NCBI GenBank assembly: GCA_963921825.1
Contig: OY997589.1
Span: 52,384,546-52,448,545 of the forward strand
DNA: 64,000 bases
From: Erodium maritimum
Lineage: Eukaryota; Streptophyta; Magnoliopsida; Geraniales; Geraniaceae
Direction of reading: 5' to 3'
Below, in pieces: positions 11,701-24,995 of this stretch. The notes under the pieces are model-generated. The model had not been told where the DNA came from and did no database searches. It was given only the letters and a program-made list of their open reading frames with translations. The first letter of the stretch is position 1, and each line of letters opens with the position of its first letter. The position numbers were made by a program, and so were the translations under genes.

Positions 11701-13985
11701 GCCGGTTGGTGTCGACACGTTTGAGATTGACCGGCCGATACCTCACGTAGGTCGACATGTTTTGCAGCACATTATGGCGCAATCGGCCTCTTTTTCAGAA
11801 GACCGACCAATATTTGACTAGGCGACCTTTCAATTCTAATGAAACAAATTACTTATCTGGATATCTTAGACGTAATAACGTGTTCTCTGCCCTTACACTT
11901 ATGAAATTTATAACTACGCTTGGGACTTGAGATGATGTATTTCCATTTTGGAGTTGGAATAGTGCGTGTTGGTGGAAGTGGATTCGCGAAAGAGATCATA
12001 CAGGAGGAGGATGTCTTGGAGGAGGGTTGGAAGGTTGGTTTTGGACGATAGGTTGGATGGAAAGGGATAATGTGGAGTAGTTTTCATGGAGAATCAGCGT
12101 TGGAGGACCGTTGTTTTGAGGTTGGTCGAGACATACTAGAGGTGGGCCAACCAATATTTAATGTCGGTCAGTCTATCTTGCAGGTTGGTCTCGACACGTT
12201 TGAGCTGGGCCGGCCGATACCTCGTATCGTTCGACATGTTATACAACACAATATTTCGCGGTCAGCCTTTTTCTCGGAAGCCCGACCAATATTTGAATAG
12301 GCGAGCTTTCAATTCTAATCAAACAAATTACCTATCTGGATATCTTACCCCTAATAACGTGTTCTCTACCCTTACAGCTATGAAATTTATAAGTATGCTT
12401 GGGACTTGGGATGAGGTATTTCCACTATGGAGTTGGACTATAGCATGTGGGTGGTAGTGGATTTGCGTAAGAGATCATACAGGAGGAGGATGTCATGAAG
12501 GTGGGTGGGAAGGTTTTTATTGGAGGATAGGTTGGATGGAAAGGGATAATGTGGAGTAGTTTTGATGGAGAATCATCGGTGGACGACCGTTGTTTTGAGT
12601 TTGGTCGAGACAGACTAGAGGTAGACCGGCTAATACTTATTGTCGGTCGATCTGTCTTGCCGGTTGGTGTCGACACGTTTGAGATTGACCGGCCGATACC
12701 TCACATCGGTCGACATGTTTTGCAGCACATTATGGCGCAATCGGCCTCTTTTTCGGAAGACCGACCAATATTTGACTAGGCGACCTTTCAATTCTAATGA
12801 AACAAATTACTTGTCTGGATATCTTACCCCTAATAACGTGTTCTCTACCCTTACACCTATGAAATTTATAAGTACGCTTGGGACTTGAGATGATGTATTT
12901 CCATTTTGGAGTTGGACTAGTGCATGTGGGTGGAAGTGGATTCGCGAAAGAGATCATACAAGAGGAGGATGTCATGGAGTAGGGTCGAAAGGTTTGTTTT
13001 GGAGGATAGGTTGGATGGAAAGGGATTATGTGGAGTAGTTTTCATGGAGAATCATCGGTGGACGACCGTTGTTTTGAGGTTGGTCGAGACAGACTAGAGG
13101 TGGGCCGGCAAATATTTATTACTGGTCGGTCTGTCTTGCCGGATGGTCTCGACATGTTTGAGATGGGCCGGCCGATACCTCGCGTCGGTCGACATGTTTT
13201 GCATCACATTATGGCACGGTCGGCCTCTTTTTCGAAAGACCGACCAATATTTGTCTAGGCGACCTTTCAATTATAATGAAACAAATTACTCGTCTGGATA
13301 TCTTACCCCTAATAACGTGTTCTCTACCCTTACACCTACGAAATTTTTAAGTACTCTTGGGACTTGGGATGAGGTATTTCCACTTTGGAGTTGGACTATA
13401 GCATGTGGGTGGTAGTGGATTCGCGAAAGAGATCATACAGGAGGAGGATGTCATGGAGGTCGGTCGGAAGGTTTGTTTTGGAGGATAGGTTGGATGTAAA
13501 GCGATAATATGGAGTAGTTTTCATGGAGAATCATCGGTGGACGACCGTTGTTTTGAGGTTGGTCGAGACAGACTAGAGGTAGACCGGCTAATACTTATTG
13601 TCGGTCGATCTGTCTTGCCGGTTGGTCTCGACACGTTTGAGATGGACCGGCCGATACCTCGCATCGTTCGACATGTTTTGCAGCACATTATGGCGCAATC
13701 AGCCTCTTTTTCGAAAGACCGACCAATATTTGTCTAGGTGACCTTTCAATTATAATGAAACAAATTACTTATCTGGATATGTTAGACGTAATAACGTGTT
13801 CTCTGCCTTTACACCTATGAAATTTATAATTACGCTTGGGACTTGAGATGATGTATTTCCATTTCGGAGTTGGACTAGTGCATGTGGGTGGAAGTGGATT
13901 TGCGAAAGAGATCATACAGGAGGAGGATGTCTTGGAGGAGGGTCGGAAGGTTGGTTTTGGACGATAGGTTGGATGGAAAGGGATA
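8719..13985. repeat. Satellite block 3: mixed A and B monomers without clear periodic order
   Basis: Eleven monomers starting near 8719, 9198, 9677, 10155, 10633, 11112, 11591, 12070, 12549, 13028 and 13507. A-like and B-like units alternate irregularly and several are mosaics. The change from the CTTAGACG to the CTTACCCC version of the conserved box takes place within this block. No gene and no other repeat class is visible. Confidence 0.8.
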
Positions 13986-16900
13986 ATGTGGAGTAGTTTT
14001 CATGGAGAATCAGCGGTGGACGACCGTTGTTTTGAGGTTGGTCGAGACATACTAGAGGTGGGCCAACCAATATTTAATGTCGGTCAGTCTATCTTGCAGG
14101 TTGGTCTCGACACGTTTGAGCTGGGCCGGCCAATACCTCGCATCGTTCGACATGTTATACAGCACATTATTTCGCGGTCAGCCTTTTTCTCGGAAGACCG
14201 ACCAATATTTGACTAGGCGACCTTTCAATTCTAATGAAACAAATTACTTGTCTGGATATCTTACCCCTAATAACGTGTTCTCTACCCTTACACCTATGAA
14301 ATTTATAAGTACGCTTGGGACTTGAGATGATGTATTTCCATTTTGGAGTTGGACTAGTGCATGTGGGTGGAAGTGGATTCGCGAAAGAGATCATACAGGA
14401 GGAGGATGTCATGGAGTAGGGTCGAAAGGTTTGTTTTGGAGGATAGGTTGGATGGAAAGGGATTATGTGGAGTAGTTTTCATGGAGAATCATCGGTGAAC
14501 GACCGTTGTTTTGAGGTTGGTCGAGACAGACTAGAGGTGGGCCGGCAAATATTTATTGCTGGTCGATCTGTCTTGCCGGTTGGTCTCGACATGTTTGAGA
14601 TGGGCCGGCCGATACCTCGCGTTGGTCGACATGTTTTGCATCACATTAGGGCGCGGTCGGCCTCTTTTTCGAAAGACCGACCAATATTTGTCTAGGCGAC
14701 CTTTCAATTATAATGAAACAAATTACTCGTCTGGATATCTTACCCCTAATAACGTGTTCTCTACCCTTACACCTACGAAATTTTTAAGTACTCTTGGGAC
14801 TTGGGATGAGGTATTTCCACTTTGGAGTTGGACTAGTGCATGTTGGTTGTAGTGGATTCGCGAAAGAGATCATACAGGAGGAGGATGTCATGGAGGTCGG
14901 TCGGAAGGTTTGTTTTGGAGGATAGGTTCGATGGAAAGCGATAATATGGAGTAGTTTTCATGGAGAATCATCGGTGGACGACCGTTGTTTTGAGGTTGGT
15001 CGAGACAGACTAGAGGTGGGCCGGCTAATATTTATTGCCTGTCGGTTTGTCTTGCCGGTTGGTCTCGACACGTTTGAGCGGGGCCGTCCGATACCTCGCA
15101 TCGTTCGACATGTTATGCAGCACATTATTTCGCGGTCAGCCTTTTTCTCGGAAGCCCAACCAATTTGACTAGGCGACCTTTCAATTCTAATGAAACAAAT
15201 TACTTGTCTGGATATCTTACCCCTAATAACGTGTTCTCTACCCTTACACCTATGAAATTTATAAGTACGCTTGGGACTTGAGATGATGTATTTCCATTTT
15301 GGAGTTGGACTAGTGCATGTGGGTGGAAGTGGATTCGCGAAAGAGATCATACAGGAGGAGGATGTCATGGAGTAGGGTCGAAAGGTTTGTTTTGGAGGAT
15401 AGGTTGGATGGAAAGGGATAATGTGGAGTAGTTTTCATGGAGAATCAGCGGTGGACCACCGTTGTTTTGAGGTTGGTCGAGCCACACTAGAGGTGGGCCA
15501 ACCAATATTTAATGTCGGTCGGTCTATCTTGCAGGTTGGTCTCGACACGTTTTAGATGGGCCGGCCGATACCTCGCATCGTTCGACATGTTATGCAGCAC
15601 ATTAGGGCGCGGTCGGCCTCTTTTTCGAAAGACCGACCAATATTTGTCTAGGCGACCTTTCAATTATAATGAAACAAATTACTCGTCTGGATATCTTACC
15701 CCTAATAACGTGTTCTCTACCCTTACACCTACGAAATTTTTAAGTACTCTTGGGACTTGGGATGAGGTATTTCCACTTTGGAGTTGGACTAGTGCATGTT
15801 GGTTGTGGTGGATTCGCGAAAGAGATCATACAGGAGGAGGATGTCATGGAGGTCGGTCGGAAGGTTTGTTTTGGAGGATAGGTTCGATGGAAAGCGATAA
15901 TATGGAGTAGTTTTCATGGAGAATCATCGGTGGACGACCGTTGTTTTGAGGTTGGTCGAGACAGACTAGAGGTGGGCCGGCTAATATTTATTGCCTGTCG
16001 GTTTGTCTTGCCGGTTGGTCTCGACACGTTTGAGCGGGGCCGTCCGATACCTCGCATCGTTCGACATGTTATGCAGCACATTATTTCGCGGTCAGCCTTT
16101 TTCTCGGAAGCCCAACCAATTTGACTAGGCGACCTTTCAATTCTAATGAAACAAATTACTTGTCTGGATATCTTACCCCTAATAACGTGTTCTCTACCCT
16201 TACACCTATGAAATTTATCAGTACACTTGGGACTTGGGAGGAGGTATTTCCATTTTGGAGTTGGACTAATGCATGTGGGTGGTAGTGGATTCGCGAAAGA
16301 GATCATACAGGAGGAGGATATTATGGAGGAGGGTCGGAAGGTTTGTTTTGGAGGATAGGTTGGATGGAAAGGGATAATGTGGAGTAGTTTTCATGGAGAA
16401 TCAGCGGTGGACCACCGTTGTTTTGAGGTTGGTCGAGCCACACTAGAGGTGGGCCAACCAATATTTAATGTCGGTCGGTCTATCTTGCAGGTTGGTCTCG
16501 ACACGTTTTAGATGGGCCGGCCGATACCTCGCATCGTTCGACATGTTATGCAGCACATTATTTCGCGGTCAGCCTTTTTCTCGGAAGCCCGACAAATATT
16601 TGACTAGGGGACCTTTCAATTCTAATGAAACAAATTACTTGTCTGGATATCTTACCCCTAATAACGTGTTCTCTACCCTTACACCTATGCAATTTATCAG
16701 TACGCTTGGGACTTGGGAGGAGGTATTTCCATTTTGGAGTTGGACTAATGCATGTGGGTGGTAGTGGATTCGCGAAAGAGATCATACAGGAGGAGGATAT
16801 CATGGAGGAGGGTCGGAAGGTTTGTTTTGGAGGATAGGTTGGATGGAAAGGGATAATGTGGAGTAGTTTTCATGGAGAATCAGCGGTGGACCACCGTTGT

Positions 16901-18771
16901 TTTGAGGTTGGTCGAGCCACACTAGAGGTGGGCCAACCAATATTTAATGTCGGTCGGTCTATCTTGCAGGTTGGTCTCGACACGTTTGAGCTGGGCCGAC
17001 CGATACCTCGCATCGTTCGACATTTTATGCAGCACATTATTTCGCGGTCAGCCTTTTTCTCGAAAGCCCGACCAATATTTGACTAGGCGACCTTTCAATT
17101 CTAATGAAACAAATTACTTGTCTGGATATCTTACCCCTAATAACGTGTTCTCTACCCTTACACCTATGAAATTTATCAGTACACTTGGGACTTGGGAGGA
17201 GGTATTTCCAATTTGGAGTTGGACTAATGCATGTGGGTGGTAGTGGATTCACGAAAGAGATCATACAGGAGGAGGATATCATGGAGGAGGGTCGGAAGGT
17301 TTGTTTTGGAGGATAGGTTGGATGGAAAGGGATAATGTGGAGTAGTTTTCATGGAGAATCAGCGGTAGACGACCGTTGTTTTGAGGTTGGTCGAGACATA
17401 CTAGAGGTGGGCCAACCAATATTTAATGTTGGTCGGTCTATCTTGCAGGTTGGTCTCGACACGTTTTAGCTGGGCCGGCCGATACCTCGCATCGTTCGAC
17501 ATGTTATGCAGCACATTATTTCGCGGTCAGCCTTTTTCTCGGAAGCCCGACAAATATTTGACTAGGCGACCTTTCAATTCTAATGAAACAAATTACTTGT
17601 CTGGATATCTTACCCCTAATAACGTGTTCTCTACCCTTACACCTATGAAATTTATCAGTACGCTTGGGACTTGGGAGGAGGTATTTCCATTTTGGAGTTG
17701 GACTAATGCATGTGGGTGGTAGTGGATTCGCGAAAGAGATCATACAGGAGGAGGATGTCATGGAGGAGGGTCGGAAAGTTTGTTTTGGAGGATAGGTTGG
17801 ATGGAAAGGGATAATGTGGAGTAGTTTTCATGGAGAATCAGCAGTGGACGACCGTTGTTTTGAGGTTGGTCGAGACATACTAGAGGTGGGCCAACCAATA
17901 TTTAATGTCGGTCGGTCTATCTTGCAGGTTGGTCTCGACACGTTATAGCTGGGCCGGCCGATACCTCGCATCGTTCGACATGTTATGCAGCACATTATTT
18001 CGCGGTCAACCTTTTTCTCGGAAGCCCGACCAATATTTGACTAGGCGACCTTTCAATTCTAATGAAACAAATTACTTGTCTGGATATCTTACCCCTAATA
18101 ACGTGTTCTCTACCCTTACACCTATGAAATTTATCAGTACGCTTGGGACTTGGGAGGAGGTGTTTCCATTTTGGAGTTGGACTAATGCATGTGGGTGGTA
18201 GTGGATTCGCGAAAGAGATCATACAGGAGGAGGAGGTCATGGAGGAGTGTCGGAAGGTTTGTTTTGGAGGATAGGTTGGATGGAAAGGGATAATGTGGAG
18301 TAGTTTTGATGGAGAATCATCGGTGGACGACCGTTGTTTTGAGGTTGGTCGAGATAGACTAGAGGTGGGCCGGCTAATATTTATTGTCGGTCGGTTTGTC
18401 TTGCCGGTTGGTCTCGACACGTTTGAGTTGGGCCGACCGATACCTCGCATCGTTCGACATGTTATGCAGCACATTATTTCGCGGTCAACCTTTTTCTCGG
18501 AAGCCCGACCAATATTTGACTAGGCGACCTTTCAATTCTAATGAAACAAATTACTTGTCTGGATATCTTACCCCTAATAACGTGTTCTCTACCCTTACAC
18601 CTATGAAATTTATCAGTACGCTTGGTACTTGGGAGGAGGTATTTCCATTTTGGAGTAGGACTAATGCATGTGGGTGGTAGTGGATTCGCGAAAGAGATCA
18701 TACAGGAGGAGGATGTCATGGAGGAGGGTCGGAAGGTTTGTTTTGGAGGATAGGTTGGATGGAAAGGGATA
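13986..18771. repeat. Satellite block 4: parent-like copy of a long duplication, with an internal dimer duplication
   Basis: Ten monomers. Those at 13986, 14465 and 14944 correspond to 18772, 19251 and 19730 at an offset of 4,786 bp. The monomer at 14944 recurs 956 bp later at about 15,900, showing an internal two-monomer duplication. Units at 16377 and 16856 recur at about 20,685 and 21,164 with an offset of 4,308 bp. The staggered offsets (4,786, 3,830 and 4,308 bp, i.e. 10, 8 and 9 monomers) show a shared ancestral segment rearranged by whole-monomer gains and losses. Confidence 0.75.
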
Positions 18772-19250
18772 ATGTGGAGTAGTTTCCATGGAGAATCAGC
18801 AGTGGACGACCGTTGTTTTGAGGTTGGTCGAGACATACTAGAGGTGGGCCAACCAATATTTAATGTCGGTCGGTCTATCTTGCAGGTTGGTCTCGACACG
18901 TTTGAGCTGGGCCGGCCGATACCTCGCATCGTTCGACATGTTATACAGCACATTATTTCGCGGTCAGCCTTTTTCTCGGAAGACCGACCAATATTTGACT
19001 AGGCGACCTTTCAATTCTAATGAAACAAATTACTTGTCTGGATATCTTACCCCTAATAACGTGTTCTCTACCCTTACACCTATGAAATTTATAAGTACGC
19101 TTGGGACTTGAGATGATGTATTTCCATTTTGGAGTTGGACTAGTGCATGTGGGTGGAAGTGGATTCGCGAAAGAGATCATACAGGAGGAGGATGTCATAG
19201 AGTAGGGTCGAAAGGTTTGTTTTGGAGGATAGGTTGGATGGAAAGGGATT
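18772..19250. repeat. Representative satellite monomer (A subfamily, 479 bp)
   Basis: Reference copy for the second main subfamily. It is marked by GTGGGCCAACCAATATTTAA, then GTCGGTCGGTCTATCTTGCA, GAGCTGGGCCGGCC, GCATCGTTCGACATGTTA and ATTATTTCGCGGTCAGCC in the places where B monomers carry GACCGGCTGATATTTAT, GGTCGATCTGTCTTGCC, GAGATGGACC and ATTATGGCGCAATCGGCC. Outside the GGTCG half the two subfamilies are almost the same. Confidence 0.85.
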
Positions 19251-20206
19251 ATGTGGAGTAGTTTTCATGGAGAATCATCGGTGAACGACCGTTGTTTTGA
19301 GGTTGGTCGAGGCAGACTAGAGGTGGGCCGGCAAATATTTATTGTTGGTCGATCTGTCTTGCCGGTTGGTCTCGACATGTTTGAGATGGGCCGGCCGATA
19401 CCTCGCGTTGGTCGACATGTTTTGCATCACATTAGGGCGCGGTCGGCCTCTTTTTCGAAAGACCGACCAATATTTGTCTAGGCGACCTTTCAATTATAAT
19501 GAAACAAATTACTCGTCTGGATATCTTACCCCTAATAATGTGTTCTCTACCCTTACACCTACGAAATTTTTAAGTACTCTTGGGACTTGGGATGAGGTAT
19601 TTCCACTTTGGAGTTGGACTAGTGCATGTTGGTTGTAGTGGATTCGCGAAAGAGATCATACAGGAGGAGGATGTCATGGAGGTCAGTCGGAAGGTTTGTT
19701 TTGGAGGATAGGTTCGATGGAAAGCGATAATATGGAGTAGTTTTCATGGAGAATCATCGGTGGACGACCGTTGTTTTGAGGTTGGTCGAGACAGACTAGA
19801 GGTGGGCCGGCTAATATTTATTGCCTGTCGGTTTGTCTTGCCGGTTGGTCTCGACACGTTTGAGCGGGGCCGTCCGATACCTCGCATCGTTCGACATGTT
19901 ATGCAGCACATTATTTCGCGGTCAGCCTTTTTCTCGGAAGCCCAACCAATTTGACTAGGCGACCTTTCAATTCTAATGAAACAAATTACTTGTCTGGATA
20001 TCTTACCCCTAATAACGTGTTCTCTACCCTTACACCTATGAAATTTATCAGTACACTTGGGACTTGGGAGGAGGTATTTCCATTTTGGAGTTGGACTAAT
20101 GCATGTGGGTGGTAGTGGATTCGCGAAAGAGATCATACAGGAGGAGGATATCATGGAGGAGGGTCGGAAGGTTTGTTTTGGAGGATAGGTTGGATGGAAA
20201 GGGATA
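18772..20206. repeat. Satellite block 5: second copy of the 13,986-15,400 segment
   Basis: Three monomers (18772, 19251, about 19,728) that match 13986, 14465 and 14944 closely. The shared unusual features include ATTAGGGCGC instead of ATTATGGCGC, GGGGCCGTCCG instead of GGGCCGGCCG, and a 2-bp deletion giving CCAACCAATTTGAC. The match to 14944 ends within the third monomer, after which the sequence follows the unit at about 15,900. Confidence 0.75.
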
Positions 20207-22600
20207 ATGTGGAGTAGTTTTCATGGAGAATCAGCGGTGGACCACCGTTGTTTTGAGGTTGGTCGAGCCACACTAGAGGTGGGCCAACCAATATTTAATG
20301 TCGGTCGGTCTATCTTGCAGGTTGGTCTCGACACGTTTTAGCTGGGCCGGCCGATACCTCGCATCGTTCGACATGTTATGCAGCACATTATTTGGCGGTC
20401 AGCCTTTTTCTCGGAAGCCCGACCAATATTTGACTAGGCGACCTTTCAACTCTAATGAAACAAATTACTTGTCTGGATATCTTACCCCTAATAACGTGTT
20501 CTCTACCCTTACACCTATGAAATTTATCAGTACGCTTGGGACTTGGGAGGAGGTGTTTCCATTTTGGAGTTGGACTAATGCATGTGGGTGGTAGTGGATT
20601 CGCGAAAGAGATCATACAGGAAGAGGATGTCATGGAGGAGGGTCGGAAGGTTTGTTTTGGAGGATAGATTGGATGAAAGGGATAATGTGGAGTAGTTTTC
20701 ATGGAGAATCAGCAGTAGACGACCGTTGTTATGAGGTTGGTCGAGACATACTAGAGGTGGGCCAACCAATATTTAATGTCGGTCGGTCTATCTTGCAGGT
20801 TGGTCTCGACACGTTTTAGCTGGGCCGGCCGATACCTCGCATCGTTCGACATGTTATGCAGCACATTATTTCGCGGTCAGCCTTTTTCTCGGAAGCCCGA
20901 CAAATATTTGACTAGGGGACCTTTCAATTCTAATGAAACAAATTACTTGTCTGGATATCTTACCCCTAATAACGTGTTCTCTACCCTTACACCTATGCAA
21001 TTTATCAGTACGCTTGGGACTTGGGAGGAGGTATTTCCATTTTGGAGTTGGACTAATGCATGTGGGTGGTAGTGGATTCGCGAAAGAGATCATACAGGAG
21101 GAGGATATCATGGAGGAGGGTCGGAAGGTTTGTTTTGGAGGATAGGTTGGATGGAAAGGGATAATGTGGAGTAGTTTTCATGGAGAATCAGCGGTGGACC
21201 ACCGTTGTTTTGAGGTTGGTCGAGCCACACTAGAGGTGGGCCAACCAATATTTAATGTCGGTCGGTCTATCTTGCAGGTTGGTCTCGACACGTTTGAGCT
21301 GGGCCGACCGATACCTCGCATCGTTCGACATGTTATGCAGCACATTATTTCGCGGTCAGCCTTTTTCTCGGAAGCCCGACAAATATTTGACTAGGCGACC
21401 TTTCAATTCTAATGAAACAAATTACTTGTCTGGATATCTTACCCCGAATAACGTGTTCTCTACCCTTACACCTATGAAATTTATCAGTACGCTTGGGACT
21501 TGGGAGGAGGTATTTCCATTTTGGAGTTGGACTAATGCATGTGGGTGGTAGTGGATTCGCGAAAGAGATCATACAGGAGGAGGATGTCATGGAGGAGTGT
21601 CGGAAGGTTTGTTTTGGAGGATAGGTTGGATGGAAAGGGATAATGTGGAGTAGTTTTGATGGAGAATCATCGGTGGACGACCGTTGTTTTGAGGTTGGTC
21701 GAGATAGACTAGAGGTGGGCCGGCTAATATTTATTGTCGGTCGGTTTGTCTTGCCGGTTGGTCTCGACACGTTTGAGTTGGGCCGACCGATACCTCGCAT
21801 CGTTCGACATGTTATGCAGCACATTATTTCGCGGTCAACCTTTTTCTCGGAAGCCCGACCAATATTTGACTAGGCGACCTTTCAATTCTAATGAAACAAA
21901 TTACTTGTCTTGATATCTTACCCCTAATAACGTGTTCTCTACCCTTACACCTATGCAATTTATCAGTACGCTTGGGACTTGGGAGGAGGTATTTCCATTT
22001 TGGAGTTGGACTAATGCATGTGGGTGGTAGTGGATTCGCGAAAGAGATCATACAGGAGGAGGATATCATGGAGGAGGGTCGGAAGGTTTGTTTTGGAGGA
22101 TAGGTTGGATGGAAAGGGATAATGTGGAGTAGTTTTCATGGAGAATCAGCGGTGGACCATCGTTGTTTTGAGGTTGGTCGAGCCACACTAGAGGTGGGCC
22201 AACCAATATTTAATGTCGGTCGGTCTATCTTGCAGGTTGGTCTCGACACGTTTGAGCTGGGCCGACCGATACCTCGCATCGTTCGACATTTTATGCAGCA
22301 CATTATTTCGCGGTCAACCTTTTTCTCGAAAGCCCGACCAATATTTGACTAGGCGACCTTTCAATTCTAATGAACCAAATTACTTGTCTGGATATCTTAC
22401 CCCTAATAACGTGTTCTCTACCCTTACACCTATGAAATTTATCAGTACACTTGGGACTTGGGAGGAGGTATTTCCAATTTGGAGTTGGACTAATGCATGT
22501 GGGTGGTAGTTGATTCACGAAAGAGATCATACAGGAGGAGGATATCATGGAGGAGGGTCGGAAGGTTTGTTTTGGAGGATAGGTTGGATGGAAAGGGATA
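20207..22600. repeat. Pentamer higher-order repeat, copy 1 (2,394 bp)
   Basis: Five monomers beginning at 20207, about 20,685, 21164, 21643 and 22122. The same five, in the same order and nearly base for base, follow immediately at 22601-24995. Differences noticed by eye are a 1-bp deletion near 20,674, CCATCG versus CCACCG near 22,159, and T versus G near 22,510. Confidence 0.9.
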
Positions 22601-24995
22601 ATGTGGAGTAGTTTTCATGGAGAATCAGCGGTGGACCACCGTTGTTTTGAGGTTGGTCGAGCCACACTAGAGGTGGGCCAACCAATATTTAATGTCGGTC
22701 GGTCTATCTTGCAGGTTGGTCTCGACACGTTTTAGCTGGGCCGGCCGATACCTCGCATCGTTCGACATGTTATGCAGCACATTATTTGGCGGTCAGCCTT
22801 TTTCTCGGAAGCCCGACCAATATTTGACTAGGCGACCTTTCAACTCTAATGAAACAAATTACTTGTCTGGATATCTTACCCCTAATAACGTGTTCTCTAC
22901 CCTTACACCTATGAAATTTATCAGTACGCTTGGGACTTGGGAGGAGGTGTTTCCATTTTGGAGTTGGACTAATGCATGTGGGTGGTAGTGGATTCGCGAA
23001 AGAGATCATACAGGAAGAGGATGTCATGGAGGAGGGTCGGAAGGTTTGTTTTGGAGGATAGATTGGATGGAAAGGGATAATGTGGAGTAGTTTTCATGGA
23101 GAATCAGCAGTAGACGACCGTTGTTATGAGGTTGGTCGAGACATACTAGAGGTGGGCCAACCAATATTTAATGTCGGTCGGTCTATCTTGCAGGTTGGTC
23201 TCGACACGTTTTAGCTGGGCCGGCCGATACCTCGCATCGTTCGACATGTTATGCAGCACATTATTTCGCGGTCAGCCTTTTTCTCGGAAGCCCGACAAAT
23301 ATTTGACTAGGGGACCTTTCAATTCTAATGAAACAAATTACTTGTCTGGATATCTTACCCCTAATAACGTGTTCTCTACCCTTACACCTATGCAATTTAT
23401 CAGTACGCTTGGGACTTGGGAGGAGGTATTTCCATTTTGGAGTTGGACTAATGCATGTGGGTGGTAGTGGATTCGCGAAAGAGATCATACAGGAGGAGGA
23501 TATCATGGAGGAGGGTCGGAAGGTTTGTTTTGGAGGATAGGTTGGATGGAAAGGGATAATGTGGAGTAGTTTTCATGGAGAATCAGCGGTGGACCACCGT
23601 TGTTTTGAGGTTGGTCGAGCCACACTAGAGGTGGGCCAACCAATATTTAATGTCGGTCGGTCTATCTTGCAGGTTGGTCTCGACACGTTTGAGCTGGGCC
23701 GACCGATACCTCGCATCGTTCGACATGTTATGCAGCACATTATTTCGCGGTCAGCCTTTTTCTCGGAAGCCCGACAAATATTTGACTAGGCGACCTTTCA
23801 ATTCTAATGAAACAAATTACTTGTCTGGATATCTTACCCCGAATAACGTGTTCTCTACCCTTACACCTATGAAATTTATCAGTACGCTTGGGACTTGGGA
23901 GGAGGTATTTCCATTTTGGAGTTGGACTAATGCATGTGGGTGGTAGTGGATTCGCGAAAGAGATCATACAGGAGGAGGATGTCATGGAGGAGTGTCGGAA
24001 GGTTTGTTTTGGAGGATAGGTTGGATGGAAAGGGATAATGTGGAGTAGTTTTGATGGAGAATCATCGGTGGACGACCGTTGTTTTGAGGTTGGTCGAGAT
24101 AGACTAGAGGTGGGCCGGCTAATATTTATTGTCGGTCGGTTTGTCTTGCCGGTTGGTCTCGACACGTTTGAGTTGGGCCGACCGATACCTCGCATCGTTC
24201 GACATGTTATGCAGCACATTATTTCGCGGTCAACCTTTTTCTCGGAAGCCCGACCAATATTTGACTAGGCGACCTTTCAATTCTAATGAAACAAATTACT
24301 TGTCTTGATATCTTACCCCTAATAACGTGTTCTCTACCCTTACACCTATGCAATTTATCAGTACGCTTGGGACTTGGGAGGAGGTATTTCCATTTTGGAG
24401 TTGGACTAATGCATGTGGGTGGTAGTGGATTCGCGAAAGAGATCATACAGGAGGAGGATATCATGGAGGAGGGTCGGAAGGTTTGTTTTGGAGGATAGGT
24501 TGGATGGAAAGGGATAATGTGGAGTAGTTTTCATGGAGAATCAGCGGTGGACCACCGTTGTTTTGAGGTTGGTCGAGCCACACTAGAGGTGGGCCAACCA
24601 ATATTTAATGTCGGTCGGTCTATCTTGCAGGTTGGTCTCGACACGTTTGAGCTGGGCCGACCGATACCTCGCATCGTTCGACATTTTATGCAGCACATTA
24701 TTTCGCGGTCAACCTTTTTCTCGAAAGCCCGACCAATATTTGACTAGGCGACCTTTCAATTCTAATGAACCAAATTACTTGTCTGGATATCTTACCCCTA
24801 ATAACGTGTTCTCTACCCTTACACCTATGAAATTTATCAGTACACTTGGGACTTGGGAGGAGGTATTTCCAATTTGGAGTTGGACTAATGCATGTGGGTG
24901 GTAGTGGATTCACGAAAGAGATCATACAGGAGGAGGATATCATGGAGGAGGGTCGGAAGGTTTGTTTTGGAGGATAGGTTGGATGGAAAGGGATA
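22601..24995. repeat. Pentamer higher-order repeat, copy 2 (2,395 bp)
   Basis: Tandem copy of 20207-22600. Monomers begin at 22601, 23080, 23559, 24038 and 24517. The following monomer at 24996 does not match the first of the pentamer but matches the one at about 17,335, which marks the end of the duplication. Confidence 0.9.
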
